Notes: generated by a model not told the origin, from the sequence alone. 64,000 nt of DNA from VRUE01 sp036379955 (GCA_036379955.1 DASVFR010000016.1:1-64000); one strand, 5' to 3'; shown: positions 30,869 to 39,455, counted from the stretch's first letter. Made by a program: numbers and translations.

Positions 30869-32340
30869 TGGCGGCCGAGCTGCTCGAGCTGACGGTCGCC
30901 GAGGCGACCGCGAAGATCGAAGCGGGCGAGATCGCGCGTGCCGAGTACGCCGAGGCTTGGCACGAGGCCGCCGCCGCCGACGAGCTCAACGCCTACCTCT
31001 GGTGCCCCAACTCGGCGCCCGAGGGCATCCCGGTCGCGGTCAAGGACATCTTCTGCGTCGAGGGCGTGCCGACCACGGCCGGCTCGCGAATCCTCGAGGG
31101 CTACGAACCGCCCTACACCGCGACCGCGGTGCGCAAGCTCGCCGAGGCCGGCTTCGGCAATCTCGGCAAGACCAACATGGACGAGTTCGCGATGGGCTCC
31201 TCGAACGAGAACTCCGCCTACGGCCCGGCGCTCAACCCCTGGGACCGGAGCCGGGTGCCGGGAGGCTCTTCCGGCGGCTCGGCCGCGGTCGTCGCCGGCG
31301 GCCTCGCCCCCTGCGCGATCGGAACCGACACCGGCGGCTCGATCCGACAGCCCGCCTCGCTTTGCGGCATCGTCGGCCTGAAGCCGACCTACGGTGCGAT
31401 CTCGCGCTACGGGATGATCGCCTTCGCCTCCTCGCTCGACCAGTGCGGGCCGCTGACCCGCGACGTCACCGACGCGGCTCTGCTGCTTGGCGCGATGTAC
31501 GGGAAGGACCCCTGCGATTCGACCTCGGTGGGGTTGTCCGAGGCGCCGCGCCTGCCCGAGCGCGAGGACTTGGCGGGTCTGCGCTTCGCCGTCCCCACCG
31601 ACCTTGCCCGCGACTCGATCGAGCCCGGCGTGCGCGAGGTCTTCGAGGCGACCCTGTCGCGGATCGAGGAGCTCGGCGGCGCGCTGGCCGAGGTGCCGCT
31701 GCCGCACGCCGAGCACGGAATCTCGGCCTACTACGTGATCGCCCCCGCCGAGGCGTCCTCGAACCTCGCGCGCTACGACGGCGTCCGCTACGGGATGCGG
31801 GCCGAGTCCAGCGGCGACGTGATCGAGATGTACGAGCGGACCAGGGCCGAGGGCTTCGGGCCCGAGGTGAAGCGGCGCATCATGCTCGGCACCTACGCGC
31901 TCTCCTCCGGCTACTACGAGGCCTACTACGGCCGTGCGCAAAAGGTGCGGACGAAGATCGCGGCCGATTTCGCCGCCGCCTTCGCGGAGTTCGACTTCGT
32001 CGTCACCCCGACCTCGCCCTCGGTCGCCTTCGGGCTGGGCGAGAAGACGGCCGACCCGCTGGCGATGTACCTCAACGATTTCTTCACCGTGCCGATGAGC
32101 TTGGCTGGGATCCCGGCGATATCGATTCCGGCGGGACTGGCCAAGCCCCCCGGCGGCGGCCCCCCGCTCCCGGTCGGCTTCCAGATCGCTGCCCCGGCCT
32201 TCGGCGAGCAGAAGCTGCTCGACGCCGCCTATGCCCTGGAGCAGGCGATCGCATTCGACGCCAAGCCTTCCGGTGCGCCTTTTCCGGGAATAGACCGGAA
32301 AAGGCGCACCGGAAGCGGGGAGGAGGGCGAGGATGGCTGA
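30865..32340 (+). CDS. gatA: Asp-tRNA(Asn)/Glu-tRNA(Gln) amidotransferase subunit A
   Basis: Amidase subunit that releases ammonia from glutamine for GatB. 491 residues of the amidase-signature family. The catalytic Lys is in GIPVAVKDIFCVEG near 53, and the Ser pair with Gly-Ser loop in VPGGSSGGSAAVVAGG near 131 and TDTGGSIRQPASLCG near 155. The last ~25 residues are unusual: DAKPSGAPFPGIDRKRRTGS is encoded by palindromic element C, so the native C-terminus appears replaced or extended by the repeat. It overlaps gatB by 8 nt. Confidence 0.95.
   Translation: MMAAELLELTVAEATAKIEAGEIARAEYAEAWHEAAAADELNAYLWCPNSAPEGIPVAVKDIFCVEGVPTTAGSRILEGYEPPYTATAVRKLAEAGFGNLGKTNMDEFAMGSSNENSAYGPALNPWDRSRVPGGSSGGSAAVVAGGLAPCAIGTDTGGSIRQPASLCGIVGLKPTYGAISRYGMIAFASSLDQCGPLTRDVTDAALLLGAMYGKDPCDSTSVGLSEAPRLPEREDLAGLRFAVPTDLARDSIEPGVREVFEATLSRIEELGGALAEVPLPHAEHGISAYYVIAPAEASSNLARYDGVRYGMRAESSGDVIEMYERTRAEGFGPEVKRRIMLGTYALSSGYYEAYYGRAQKVRTKIAADFAAAFAEFDFVVTPTSPSVAFGLGEKTADPLAMYLNDFFTVPMSLAGIPAISIPAGLAKPPGGGPPLPVGFQIAAPAFGEQKLLDAAYALEQAIAFDAKPSGAPFPGIDRKRRTGSGEEGEDG
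32268..32314 (+). repeat. 47-nt palindromic element, TTCCGGTGCGC family, copy C
   Basis: Perfect 20-bp arms (TTCCGGTGCGCCTTTTCCGG and its exact complement) around loop GAATAGA. It lies in the last codons of gatA and is read in the same frame as copy A, giving SGA...KRRTGS where copy A gives SGA...IKRTGS. Confidence 0.95.
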
Positions 32341-33769
32341 GCTGGAGGCGGTGATCGGGCTCGAGATCCACGTCCAGCTGGCGACGCGGACGAAGATGTT
32401 CTGCGGCTGCGAGCTCTCCTTCGGCGAGGAGCCCAACGTGCACACCTGTCCGGTCTGCTTGGCGCATCCCGGGGTGCTTCCGGTCGTCAACGAGCAGGCG
32501 ATCCACTACGCGCTGAAGATCGCCGCCGCGCTGGAGTGCGAGGTCGCGCCGCGCTCGATCTTCCACCGCAAGAACTACTTCTATCCCGACAGCCCGAAGG
32601 CCTACCAGATCAGCCAGTACGACATCCCGATCGCCGGCGCGGGCCGCCTCGGCGATGTCCGCATCCACCGCGCCCACCTCGAGGAGGACGCGGCGAAGAT
32701 GATCCACGTCGGCGAGTCGGGCCGGATCCACGGCTCGGGCGCCTCGCTCGTCGACTTCAATCGCGGCGGCACTCCGCTGGTCGAGATCGTCACCGAGCCC
32801 GACCTGCGCGGCGCCGCCGAGGCCGCCGCCTGGGCCCGCCTGCTGCGCGAGACGGTGCGCCAGCTCGGCGTCTCCGACGTCAACATGGAGGAGGGCAGCC
32901 TGCGGGTCGACGGCAACATCTCCGTGCGGCCGGTTGGCAGCGCCGGGCTGGGCACCAAGACCGAGCTGAAGAACATGAACAGCTTCCGCTTCCTCGAGCG
33001 CGGGATAGAGGCCGAGCTGGCGCGCCAGCGCGAGATCGTCGAATCCGGCGGCACCGTGGCCCAGGAGACGCTCCACTTCCACCCCGAGGACGGCAGCCTG
33101 CACCCGCTGCGCTCCAAGGAGGAGGCGCACGACTACCGCTACTTCCCCGAGCCCGACCTGGTTCCGATCGCGCCGAGCGAGGAGATGCTGCGCGAGGCCC
33201 GCGAGTCGCTGCCCGAGCTGCCCGCGGCGCGGGCGGCGCGCTACGAAGAGATGGGGCTGGCCGAGGACGTCGCCGTGTTGCTGGCGGCCGACCCGTCGAC
33301 GGCCGGGTATTTCGAGCGGACGGCCGAGGAGGCTGGCGGCGTCGCGCCGCGCACCGTCGCCAACTGGGTCACCGGCGAGCTGGCTGCGGCGCTGCGCCAG
33401 GACGGGGGGGACGTGACAGCTTCCGAGTCCAAGGTCGAGCCAGTCGCGCTTGCGGCGCTAGTCGCGATGGCGCACGAGAAGAAGGTCTCCCATGGCAGCG
33501 CCAAGCAGGTCCTGACGGCACTGGTCGCCGAAGGCGGCGACCCAGCTGAGATCGTCGAGCGAGAGGGCCTCGCCCAGATCTCCGACAGCGGCGAGCTCGA
33601 GACGATCGTCGCCGCCGCAATCGAATCCAATCCCGAGGCCGCCGAGCAGATCCGCGCTGGCAACGGCAAGGCGATCGGCGCCATCGTCGGCGCCGTGATG
33701 AAGGAGACCAAGGGCCGAGCCGACGGCGGCGAGGTGAATCGGTTGATCCGAGAGCAGCTGGGGACCTGA
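32333..33769 (+). CDS. gatB: Asp-tRNA(Asn)/Glu-tRNA(Gln) amidotransferase subunit B
   Basis: Kinase and tRNA-binding subunit of GatCAB, which converts misacylated Glu-tRNA-Gln and Asp-tRNA-Asn to the correct amides. 478 residues: VIGLEIHVQLATRTKMFCGC at the N-terminus, CPVCLAHPGVLPVVN near 43, RKNYFYPDSPKAYQISQYD near 80, DFNRGGTPLVEIVTEPD near 141, then the helical and YqeY-like tail domains. A GGAGGAGGG ribosome-binding site lies between element C and the ATG. Confidence 0.96.
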   Translation: MAELEAVIGLEIHVQLATRTKMFCGCELSFGEEPNVHTCPVCLAHPGVLPVVNEQAIHYALKIAAALECEVAPRSIFHRKNYFYPDSPKAYQISQYDIPIAGAGRLGDVRIHRAHLEEDAAKMIHVGESGRIHGSGASLVDFNRGGTPLVEIVTEPDLRGAAEAAAWARLLRETVRQLGVSDVNMEEGSLRVDGNISVRPVGSAGLGTKTELKNMNSFRFLERGIEAELARQREIVESGGTVAQETLHFHPEDGSLHPLRSKEEAHDYRYFPEPDLVPIAPSEEMLREARESLPELPAARAARYEEMGLAEDVAVLLAADPSTAGYFERTAEEAGGVAPRTVANWVTGELAAALRQDGGDVTASESKVEPVALAALVAMAHEKKVSHGSAKQVLTALVAEGGDPAEIVEREGLAQISDSGELETIVAAAIESNPEAAEQIRAGNGKAIGAIVGAVMKETKGRADGGEVNRLIREQLGT

Positions 33770-33775
33770 CCCCGA

Positions 33776-33978
33776 CACCAGCCTGCTCGGACAGCGGCTT
33801 GGTCTACTGGGGAGAGGCCGGCTCGTTTCTGCCTTATCTAGAGCGTGGATACCGCAAACGCGGCGGTCTTGATCGCGTTTGCCGGCGTCATGCGAGCGCT
33901 TATCGTCCTCGCATCGAAGCTGGTGGACCGGTTGGGTCCCCCGCAATAAGAAACGGCCCCGGCTGCAACCGGGGCCGT
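33776..33978 (+). ncRNA. Candidate structured RNA or long 3' UTR after gatB
   Basis: The 321-nt gap after gatB has no convincing ORF but dense inverted repeats. CACCAGC (33776-33782) pairs with GCTGGTG (33919-33925) as a closing helix. Inside are GCAAACGCG/CGCGTTTGC (33854-33882) and ATGCGAG/CTCGCAT (33890-33914). After it come GGACC/GGTCC (33925-33939) and a strong 11-bp GC hairpin AACGGCCCCGG/CCGGGGCCGTT (33951-33978). The last could end transcription; a T-rich run follows it only on the minus strand. No known RNA family is recognised. The rest of the gap, 33979-34053, shows nothing clear. Confidence 0.3.
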
Positions 33979-34053
33979 TCAAATGTGAATACCGCAGATG
34001 CCGAAACTTTAACGCTGCGCCGTCGACCGCGCAAGCCGCCCTCGAATTGTGCC

Positions 34054-34072
34054 TTGTAACACTTTGTTACAA
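34054..34072 (+). promoter_or_regulatory. Perfect inverted-repeat operator before ndh
   Basis: TTGTAACA, CTT, TGTTACAA: 8-bp perfect half-sites with a 3-nt spacer, 6 nt before the -10-like TAGATT and covering the -35 region. The TTGT...ACAA ends recall Rex redox operators, but the total length (19 nt) and inner bases differ from the Rex consensus. Confidence 0.6.
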
Positions 34073-34078
34073 GCCTGC

Positions 34079-34084
34079 TAGATT
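34079..34084 (+). promoter_or_regulatory. -10-like TAGATT before ndh
   Basis: TAGATT ends 6 nt before the ndh ATG; no Shine-Dalgarno is present. Confidence 0.5.
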
Positions 34085-34090
34085 CGAAGT

Positions 34091-35410
34091 ATGGCCTGGA
34101 ACGTCGTCATCGCCGGTGGAGGATTCGGCGGCGCGATGGCGGCGCGGGAGCTGGAGCGGATCCTGCCGCGGCAATCGGCGCGGCTGGTGCTCGTCAACGA
34201 GACCAACTTCATGCTCTACACGCCGTTCCTGCCCGAGGCGGCGGCGGGGACGCTGGAGCCTCGCCACGTGGTCACGCCGCTGCGCGAGATCCTCGACCGC
34301 ACCTACCTGCGCTTGGGCGCGATCGCCGACCACGACCCGGTTGCCCGCACGGTCGAGCTGCGCACCCGCGAGGGCGATGTCGAGCGGCTGCCCTACGACC
34401 AGCTGCTGGTCGCGCTCGGCTCGGTCTCGCGGACGCTGCCGATCCCCGGGCTCGACGAGCACGCGGTCGGGTTCAAGAGCCTCGCCGACGCGATCTGGCT
34501 GCGCAACCACGTGGTTGAGACGCTCGAGGCCGCTAACGCCACCGAGGACCCCGCCCGCCGCGACGAGCTGCTCACCTACGTCTTCGTCGGCGGCGGCTAC
34601 GCCGGCCTCGAGGCGCTGGCCGAGCTGCAGGACTTCGCCGCCGACGCGATCGAGCGCTATCCGCGAGCCCGCCTGCACGGGATGCGTTGGGTGCTGGTCG
34701 AGGCCACCGATCGCGTTCTACCCGAGATCGACGCCGAGCTGGCCGAGTACGCGCTGCGCGAGCTGCGCGGGCGCGGCATCGACATCCGCCTCGGCACGAC
34801 GCTGGAGGAGGTCCGCGCCGATGCCGCGCGCCTGGCGACGGGCGAGACGCTGCCGACCCGCACGGTCGTCTGGACCGCGGGCGTCGCCCCGCACCCCAGC
34901 CTGCGCCAGCTCTCCCTGCCGCTCGAAGAGCGCGGCCGCGTGCCGGTCGACGAGCGCCTGCGGGTGCAGGGCATGAATGCGGTCTGGGCGATCGGCGACT
35001 GCGCGGCGGCGCCCGACCCGCGCGGCGGTCTCTGCCCGCCGACGGCGCAGCACGCCGTGCGTCAGGGCCCCGTCGCCGCCCGCAACATTGCGGCCGAGCT
35101 CGGCATCGGCGAATCCCGCCCCTTCGCGTACAGGGGCAGCGCCGCCTTCGTCAACCTCGGCCGCTACAAGGCGGTCGGCAAGATCGGCGGCCGCACCTTC
35201 CGCGGCTTCCCCGCCTGGTGGATGGCGCGTACCTACCACATGAGCCAGATCCCGGGCGCCGCCCGCAAGGCGCGCGCCGTGATCGACTGGACCGCCAGCC
35301 TGCCCTTCCCCCGCGACATCTCCGAGCTCGGCACGATCGGCCACCCCAAGCGCCTGAGCGGGACAATGGAGCCGTGGAATACCTCGTCATCGCCTTCTTC
35401 TTCGGCCTAG
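34091..35410 (+). CDS. Type II NADH dehydrogenase (NAD(P)/FAD-dependent oxidoreductase)
   Basis: 439 residues, membrane-associated flavoprotein that passes electrons from NADH to quinone without pumping protons. FAD motif VVIAGGGFGGAMAARELERI at residues 5-24, FMLYTPFLPEAAAG near 43, the second GxGxxG-type fold FVGGGYAGLEALAEL near 166, and AIGDCAAAPDPRGG near 298 followed by PPTAQHAVRQGPVAARNIA. It probably feeds menaquinone, whose genes are in this window. Its C-terminal 12 codons overlap the start of the next gene. Confidence 0.88.
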   Translation: MAWNVVIAGGGFGGAMAARELERILPRQSARLVLVNETNFMLYTPFLPEAAAGTLEPRHVVTPLREILDRTYLRLGAIADHDPVARTVELRTREGDVERLPYDQLLVALGSVSRTLPIPGLDEHAVGFKSLADAIWLRNHVVETLEAANATEDPARRDELLTYVFVGGGYAGLEALAELQDFAADAIERYPRARLHGMRWVLVEATDRVLPEIDAELAEYALRELRGRGIDIRLGTTLEEVRADAARLATGETLPTRTVVWTAGVAPHPSLRQLSLPLEERGRVPVDERLRVQGMNAVWAIGDCAAAPDPRGGLCPPTAQHAVRQGPVAARNIAAELGIGESRPFAYRGSAAFVNLGRYKAVGKIGGRTFRGFPAWWMARTYHMSQIPGAARKARAVIDWTASLPFPRDISELGTIGHPKRLSGTMEPWNTSSSPSSSA

Positions 35411-35655
35411 CCACGGCGATCATCGGCAAGGGCAAGGGCAGCTCGTTCTGGCTCTGGCTGCTGATCGGCACCGTGCTGCCGCCGCTCGGCCTGATTGCCG
35501 TGATCCTCTACCGGGTCGAGAAGGACGAACCCGAACGCCCCTGCCCGACCTGTGGCAAGGCGCTCAAGCTCTACGTCCAGGTCTGTCCGCGCTGCGGCAC
35601 GGACCTTTACCTCCCGGACCCGGCCACCGTCCGCCACCCCGGCGTGCGGCACTAG
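35374..35655 (+). CDS. Small membrane protein with zinc ribbon
   Basis: 93 residues from a GTG at 35374 that lies inside the end of ndh. Two N-terminal hydrophobic stretches (VEYLVIAFFFGLATAIIG and FWLWLLIGTVLPPLGLIAV) precede a cytoplasmic zinc ribbon CPTCGKALKLYVQVCPRCG (near 57-75). The layout (1-2 TM helices plus treble-clef/zinc ribbon) recurs in many uncharacterised bacterial membrane proteins. The 37-nt overlap with ndh suggests translational coupling. Its end overlaps the convergent GT2 gene by four bases. Confidence 0.75.
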   Translation: MEYLVIAFFFGLATAIIGKGKGSSFWLWLLIGTVLPPLGLIAVILYRVEKDEPERPCPTCGKALKLYVQVCPRCGTDLYLPDPATVRHPGVRH

Positions 35656-36719
35656 CGCAGCCAGGTGCGGACGATCGCGTTGGCGAAGCCCATGCCGTAA
35701 CGGAAGACCGCGGGCTTCTTCGAGTGGCCGTGCAGCCGGCGCTCGACCGTGATCGGGACCTCCCTGGCGGGAACTCCCCGCTTGATCGCCTCGATCATGA
35801 ACTCGGAGGTGTGGAATTGCTCCTGGCGGAGGACGAGCTGAGGCAGGACCGTCGTGCGCACCGCGCGGTAGCCGTTGGAGCAGTCGCTGACCTTGGTGCG
35901 GGTGATGAAGGAGACGAGACGGTTGAAGAAGACGATGCCCAGCTCGCGCGAAAGCGTGTTGCGGTCGGCCTGGCCGAGCACCCGCGAGCCGTGGGCGACG
36001 TCGACCTCGCCGTCGAGGACCGGTTTCGCCAGCCGTTCCATCTCCGAAGGCAGGTGCTGGCCGTCGGCGTCGAGGGTGACGACTATCTCAGCGCCCGATT
36101 CGACCATCAGCCGGTAGCCGGTGCGCAGAGCCGCGCCCCCACCGCGGTTGATCACGTGGCGGGCGACGGCCGCGCCGTGCTCGGCGGCGACGTCGGCGGT
36201 TCCGTCGCGCGAGCCGTCGTCGACGACGAGCACCTCGGTCGACACCCCACAGACCTCGCTCGGCATTCGGTCGAGCACGTAGCCGACATTCTCGGCCTCG
36301 TTGTAGGCGGGGACGAGGATGGCGACCTTGCCCTGGAAGCGCTCAGGCAGACCGGCCTGGCGGAACTCCTCCCAGGCGAGGCCCTCGAGCACGGCCGAGA
36401 GCTGGCGCGCGTTCCGCGCTGCCTGCGAGAGGGCGCGCAGAACGAGCAGGAAGAGGACGATGATCGCAAACACGGCGAGGCCGAGGATGCGGCCGCCGTT
36501 GCCCTTCTCGAAGGAGAAGGCGGAGAGCAGGCCGTTGACGATTTCGGTGCCGGTGACGACGGCCAGGCCGAGGCCGGCGAAGACCAGGATCAACACGTCG
36601 GCGTTGCGCAGCGAGCGGCGCCGGGCCGCCGCGTAAGCGATCAGGCCGACCGCGCCGAGCAGCCCGGCGGCGCGCAGCGCCGTCAGTTCGGCGGGGAAGA
36701 TGCCTGCGTAGGGCGTCAT
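35652..36719 (-). CDS. DUF2304-glycosyltransferase family 2 fusion
   Basis: 355 residues. The N-terminal ~120 residues contain three hydrophobic helices of the DUF2304 type (LLGAVGLIAYAAA, ADVLILVFAGLGLAVV, GLAVFAIIVLFLLVLRAL). A GT-A domain of the dolichyl-phosphate-mannose/undecaprenyl-phosphate-sugar synthase type follows: VAILVPAYNEAENVGYVLD near 131, VVDDGSRDGT near 165 and the metal motif TLDADGQHLP near 215. It likely loads a sugar on polyprenyl phosphate at the inner membrane face. The two GT-C genes just upstream would use such a donor on the outer face. Its start overlaps the upstream GT-C stop. Confidence 0.85.
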   Translation of the reverse strand: MTPYAGIFPAELTALRAAGLLGAVGLIAYAAARRRSLRNADVLILVFAGLGLAVVTGTEIVNGLLSAFSFEKGNGGRILGLAVFAIIVLFLLVLRALSQAARNARQLSAVLEGLAWEEFRQAGLPERFQGKVAILVPAYNEAENVGYVLDRMPSEVCGVSTEVLVVDDGSRDGTADVAAEHGAAVARHVINRGGGAALRTGYRLMVESGAEIVVTLDADGQHLPSEMERLAKPVLDGEVDVAHGSRVLGQADRNTLSRELGIVFFNRLVSFITRTKVSDCSNGYRAVRTTVLPQLVLRQEQFHTSEFMIEAIKRGVPAREVPITVERRLHGHSKKPAVFRYGMGFANAIVRTWLR

Positions 36720-38047
36720 TGCCGGCTAGACGATAGGGCGGCGCCCAGTCGCGCGAGCGCCGTGGCCGCGAGCGGAAAGATCAGCGTCATCAGCACCTCG
36801 TTGCGGCGCGGCGCGGCCAGCGTGGCCGCGCCGACCGCGGTGACGAGCAAGATCGGCGTCGCCATCGCGATCGCCTCCCACCAGCGGCGTTTCCAGCCGA
36901 GGACACCCAGCCCCGCGATCGCCAGGGCGACGATCAGCACCTGGACGACCTGGCCGGCCGCGCTTTCCATCGCTTCGCCGATGCCGCTGCTCCACATCCG
37001 CCAGGTCTTGCGCGCGGTCATCGCCATGTACCCCACTGGGTCTTCGCCGAAGAACTTGGAGAAGTTCTGCTTGCCGACCTTGCCCAAGGCCTGGTCGCGC
37101 GGAAGGTCGGGATAGCGCTCTTCGGCGACCCGGTCGAAGAGGGGCGTGGGGTCGACTTCTTCAAGGGCCTCGGAGTGGGGCGGAAGGTCCCGATGCTCGT
37201 AGCGGCTCAGGAGTCGTGCCTTTACCCGCTGGTATTCGCCGTCGGCGGGCAGGAACGTGCCCACGTAGAGCGCCTTGCCTCCCCCGGTCGAGATCGGCAC
37301 CGTGCGGTGGAGGACGATTTGGTTGCGGACCGCCCACGGGAGGATCGGCAGAAAAATCCCGACGGCCAACAGCGCGGCGGCCGCCAGGCCCGGCTGCCAG
37401 CCGCGGGCGCGGCCGATGCGGACCAGGGCGAGCACGGCGAAGGCAATGCCGACGAGCAGGTACTCGGGGCGGAACATGGCCGTTAGGCCGAACAGGAGGC
37501 CAGAGACGAGCCATGCGGCGCGCGAGGGGCGGCTAAGTCGGTCTGAAGCCCAGAGAAAAGCTAGGACCGCCGCCGGCAGGGTGAAGATGGCCGGGGGCTC
37601 GCTGTAGAGGGCGCCAGTGGAGTGGATGAAGGGTGGGTATACGGCCACGGCGAAGGCGGCCATCAGGCCGGCAGGACGACAGTTGATGCGCCTGCCAAGC
37701 AGGTAGACGGCGACGATCGCGGCGAGGCCGAGGAGCATCTCGACGATGCGGGCGGTTCCTTCGCGGGCACCGGCGGTGGCGTAGAAGCTGGCGGCGTAGA
37801 GGAGGGGGGCGCCCGGAGACCAGTCGCTGGGGTCGTGGAAGGTTGGACCGCCGTAGGTGCCTTCGGTGTACAGCGACTTGGCGAGGGCGTAGTAGGCGTG
37901 CGCGTCGTCGCCGGGGGAGGGCAGGGGCTCGACCACGCGGTAGGCGCGCAGGCCGAAGCCGAGGACCAGGATCGCCGCGAGCAGGATCAGGGTGACGCGC
38001 CCGTGGCGCTCCGGGAGCCCGTGCAGCCAGTCCTTCGGTGAAGCCAT
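36716..38047 (-). CDS. GT-C/ArnT-PMT-like membrane glycosyltransferase
   Basis: 443 residues with about 10-12 hydrophobic helices. The early periplasmic loop YRVVEPLPSPGDDAHAYYAL carries the acidic pair (DD) expected for lipid-sugar donor binding in GT-C enzymes. A soluble segment (about 255-330) contains GGGKALYVGTFLPADGEYQRV. Likely transfers a sugar from polyprenyl phosphate to an envelope acceptor; the acceptor is unknown. It is paralogous to the neighbouring 438-residue gene (shared VPISTGGGKALYVGTFLP-like block). The stop overlaps the GT2 start (ATGA). Confidence 0.8.
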   Translation of the reverse strand: MASPKDWLHGLPERHGRVTLILLAAILVLGFGLRAYRVVEPLPSPGDDAHAYYALAKSLYTEGTYGGPTFHDPSDWSPGAPLLYAASFYATAGAREGTARIVEMLLGLAAIVAVYLLGRRINCRPAGLMAAFAVAVYPPFIHSTGALYSEPPAIFTLPAAVLAFLWASDRLSRPSRAAWLVSGLLFGLTAMFRPEYLLVGIAFAVLALVRIGRARGWQPGLAAAALLAVGIFLPILPWAVRNQIVLHRTVPISTGGGKALYVGTFLPADGEYQRVKARLLSRYEHRDLPPHSEALEEVDPTPLFDRVAEERYPDLPRDQALGKVGKQNFSKFFGEDPVGYMAMTARKTWRMWSSGIGEAMESAAGQVVQVLIVALAIAGLGVLGWKRRWWEAIAMATPILLVTAVGAATLAAPRRNEVLMTLIFPLAATALARLGAALSSSRQ

Positions 38048-38053
38048 CGCGGC

Positions 38054-38059
38054 AGGCTA
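38054..38059 (-). promoter_or_regulatory. -10-like TAGCCT before the 38047 gene
   Basis: TAGCCT on the minus strand ends 6 nt before the ATG. Confidence 0.4.
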
Positions 38060-38098
38060 TCCGCCTGTGCAGCGCCACCGGCTGAACGATTTACCACC

Positions 38099-39415
38099 CT
38101 ATGAGTGGGTCAATCGATCAGTCGCCAACCTGCGCATCCGTGAGATGAGCCAGGTGGAGCCGACGCCCGCCAGGGCGGCGACCAGGGGCATCATCACGAG
38201 GACGCGCCGGGGTGATGCGACGAGAAGGGCGCTGATCGCGGTGATCGCGACGAAGATCGTCGCCAGCAACAGCGCCTCCCAGCGCCGCCGCTTCGCGAGC
38301 ACGGCCAGGCCGATCAAGCTGAGGCCGAGGAGCAGCCAGTGGAACAGCTCCCAGCCTGGCTCGCGCATCATGTCTCGCGGCCCGTGCGACCAGATCCGCG
38401 CCACCTTCTTGACCACGAACCCGGCGTATTCCACCGGCTCTTCGGTGACGTCGTCCCAGAGCTGTTCCCGGCCCATCCGTGCCAATGCCTTGTCGGTTTC
38501 GACGTCGGGATACCGCTGCGCCGCCAGCCGGGCGAGTATTTGCTCCAACCGCAGCTGTTCCACCGCGTGCGGCCCGAACAGCCCGGGGTGTCGCTCCACC
38601 ACCTCGGCGCCGACCCTTTCCGGGTTTCCACCTGACGGCAGGTAGGTCCCCGCGAACAGCACCTGCCCGCCCCCCGTCGACACCGGCACGACCCGGTCCA
38701 GAGCAACTACGTTCCGCGCGGTCCAGGGAACCACGACTATCGCGACACCGGCCAGCAGGCACAGCGGCGGAACCAGTGTTCGAGGCCAGTTCTCTCGCCC
38801 TTCCCTCAGAAGCACCATCAAGCCCACCAGCAAGACGACGCCGAGGTACTCGGGCCTGACGAGTATCAGTGCGCCGAACAGCAGCCCGGGGATCAGCCAC
38901 CCGCGCGAGGGGCGGTTTCGGTTGGTGTCTGCCCAGAGCGTCGCCAGCACGGCTGCCGAGAGCAATGTCGCGGCCAATGGCTCACCCATCAGCATGCCTT
39001 GGTACTCGAGAAGGGCCGGGTAGATGGCAATCGCGCCAGCCCCGATCAGACCGGCGAGTGGCCCCGAGAGGCGTCGCCCAATCAAGTAGGTGAAGAGCAC
39101 CGAGAGCGCTCCGATCAGGGCGAGGACGATCCGGGCGGTGCGCTCATGGACACCGCCGGTGAGCTCGTAGATGCCGGCGACGAGAAGGGGAACGCCAGGG
39201 GAGTAGTTGCTGGAGGGCTGGGTCGCGCCCGGCCCAACCGTGAACCCGTCGCCCCGGTCCAGGCTCGCGGCGATCTTCGCGTAGCCGGCGGCGTCGTAGA
39301 CGGGCGCTCGTCCGCTCCAGGCCTCGTTGAGACGCAAGCCGGCGCCGAGCAGCAGGATCGCCGCGAGCACGACGACTCCCACCCGGCCGCCATTTCGCTC
39401 CGCCAAGCCGCTCAC
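38099..39415 (-). CDS. GT-C/ArnT-PMT-like membrane glycosyltransferase (second paralogue)
   Basis: 438 residues, about 10-12 transmembrane helices, with the GT-C style first loop RAPVYDAAGYAKIAASLDRG and a matching periplasmic block VPVSTGGGQVLFAGTYLPSG. It aligns along its length with the neighbouring 443-residue protein (same LLLGAGLRL start, QPSSNYSPGVPLL vs DWSPGAPLL, TWLISR end), so the two are a tandem duplication that has diverged. It starts with GTG at 39415 and is divergent from the SQD1-like gene. The sugar and acceptor are unknown. Confidence 0.8.
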   Translation of the reverse strand: MSGLAERNGGRVGVVVLAAILLLGAGLRLNEAWSGRAPVYDAAGYAKIAASLDRGDGFTVGPGATQPSSNYSPGVPLLVAGIYELTGGVHERTARIVLALIGALSVLFTYLIGRRLSGPLAGLIGAGAIAIYPALLEYQGMLMGEPLAATLLSAAVLATLWADTNRNRPSRGWLIPGLLFGALILVRPEYLGVVLLVGLMVLLREGRENWPRTLVPPLCLLAGVAIVVVPWTARNVVALDRVVPVSTGGGQVLFAGTYLPSGGNPERVGAEVVERHPGLFGPHAVEQLRLEQILARLAAQRYPDVETDKALARMGREQLWDDVTEEPVEYAGFVVKKVARIWSHGPRDMMREPGWELFHWLLLGLSLIGLAVLAKRRRWEALLLATIFVAITAISALLVASPRRVLVMMPLVAALAGVGSTWLISRMRRLATDRLTHS

Positions 39416-39422
39416 GGCCCGG

Positions 39423-39428
39423 ATGCTA
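39423..39428 (-). promoter_or_regulatory. -10-like TAGCAT before the 39415 gene
   Basis: TAGCAT on the minus strand ends 7 nt before the GTG. Confidence 0.45.
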
Positions 39429-39455
39429 TGGCGCGTCCCCGTCGGGCCGGTCCGC

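Noticed and set aside
29323..32490. A 1055-codon minus-strand frame opposite folD-gatA
   Set aside because: It spans several clear plus-strand genes and their junctions and has low-complexity composition, so it is a shadow.
33951..33978. Intrinsic terminator for gatB
   Set aside because: The hairpin is strong, but the T-rich run lies on the other strand; I kept it as part of a candidate structured region rather than call a plus-strand terminator.
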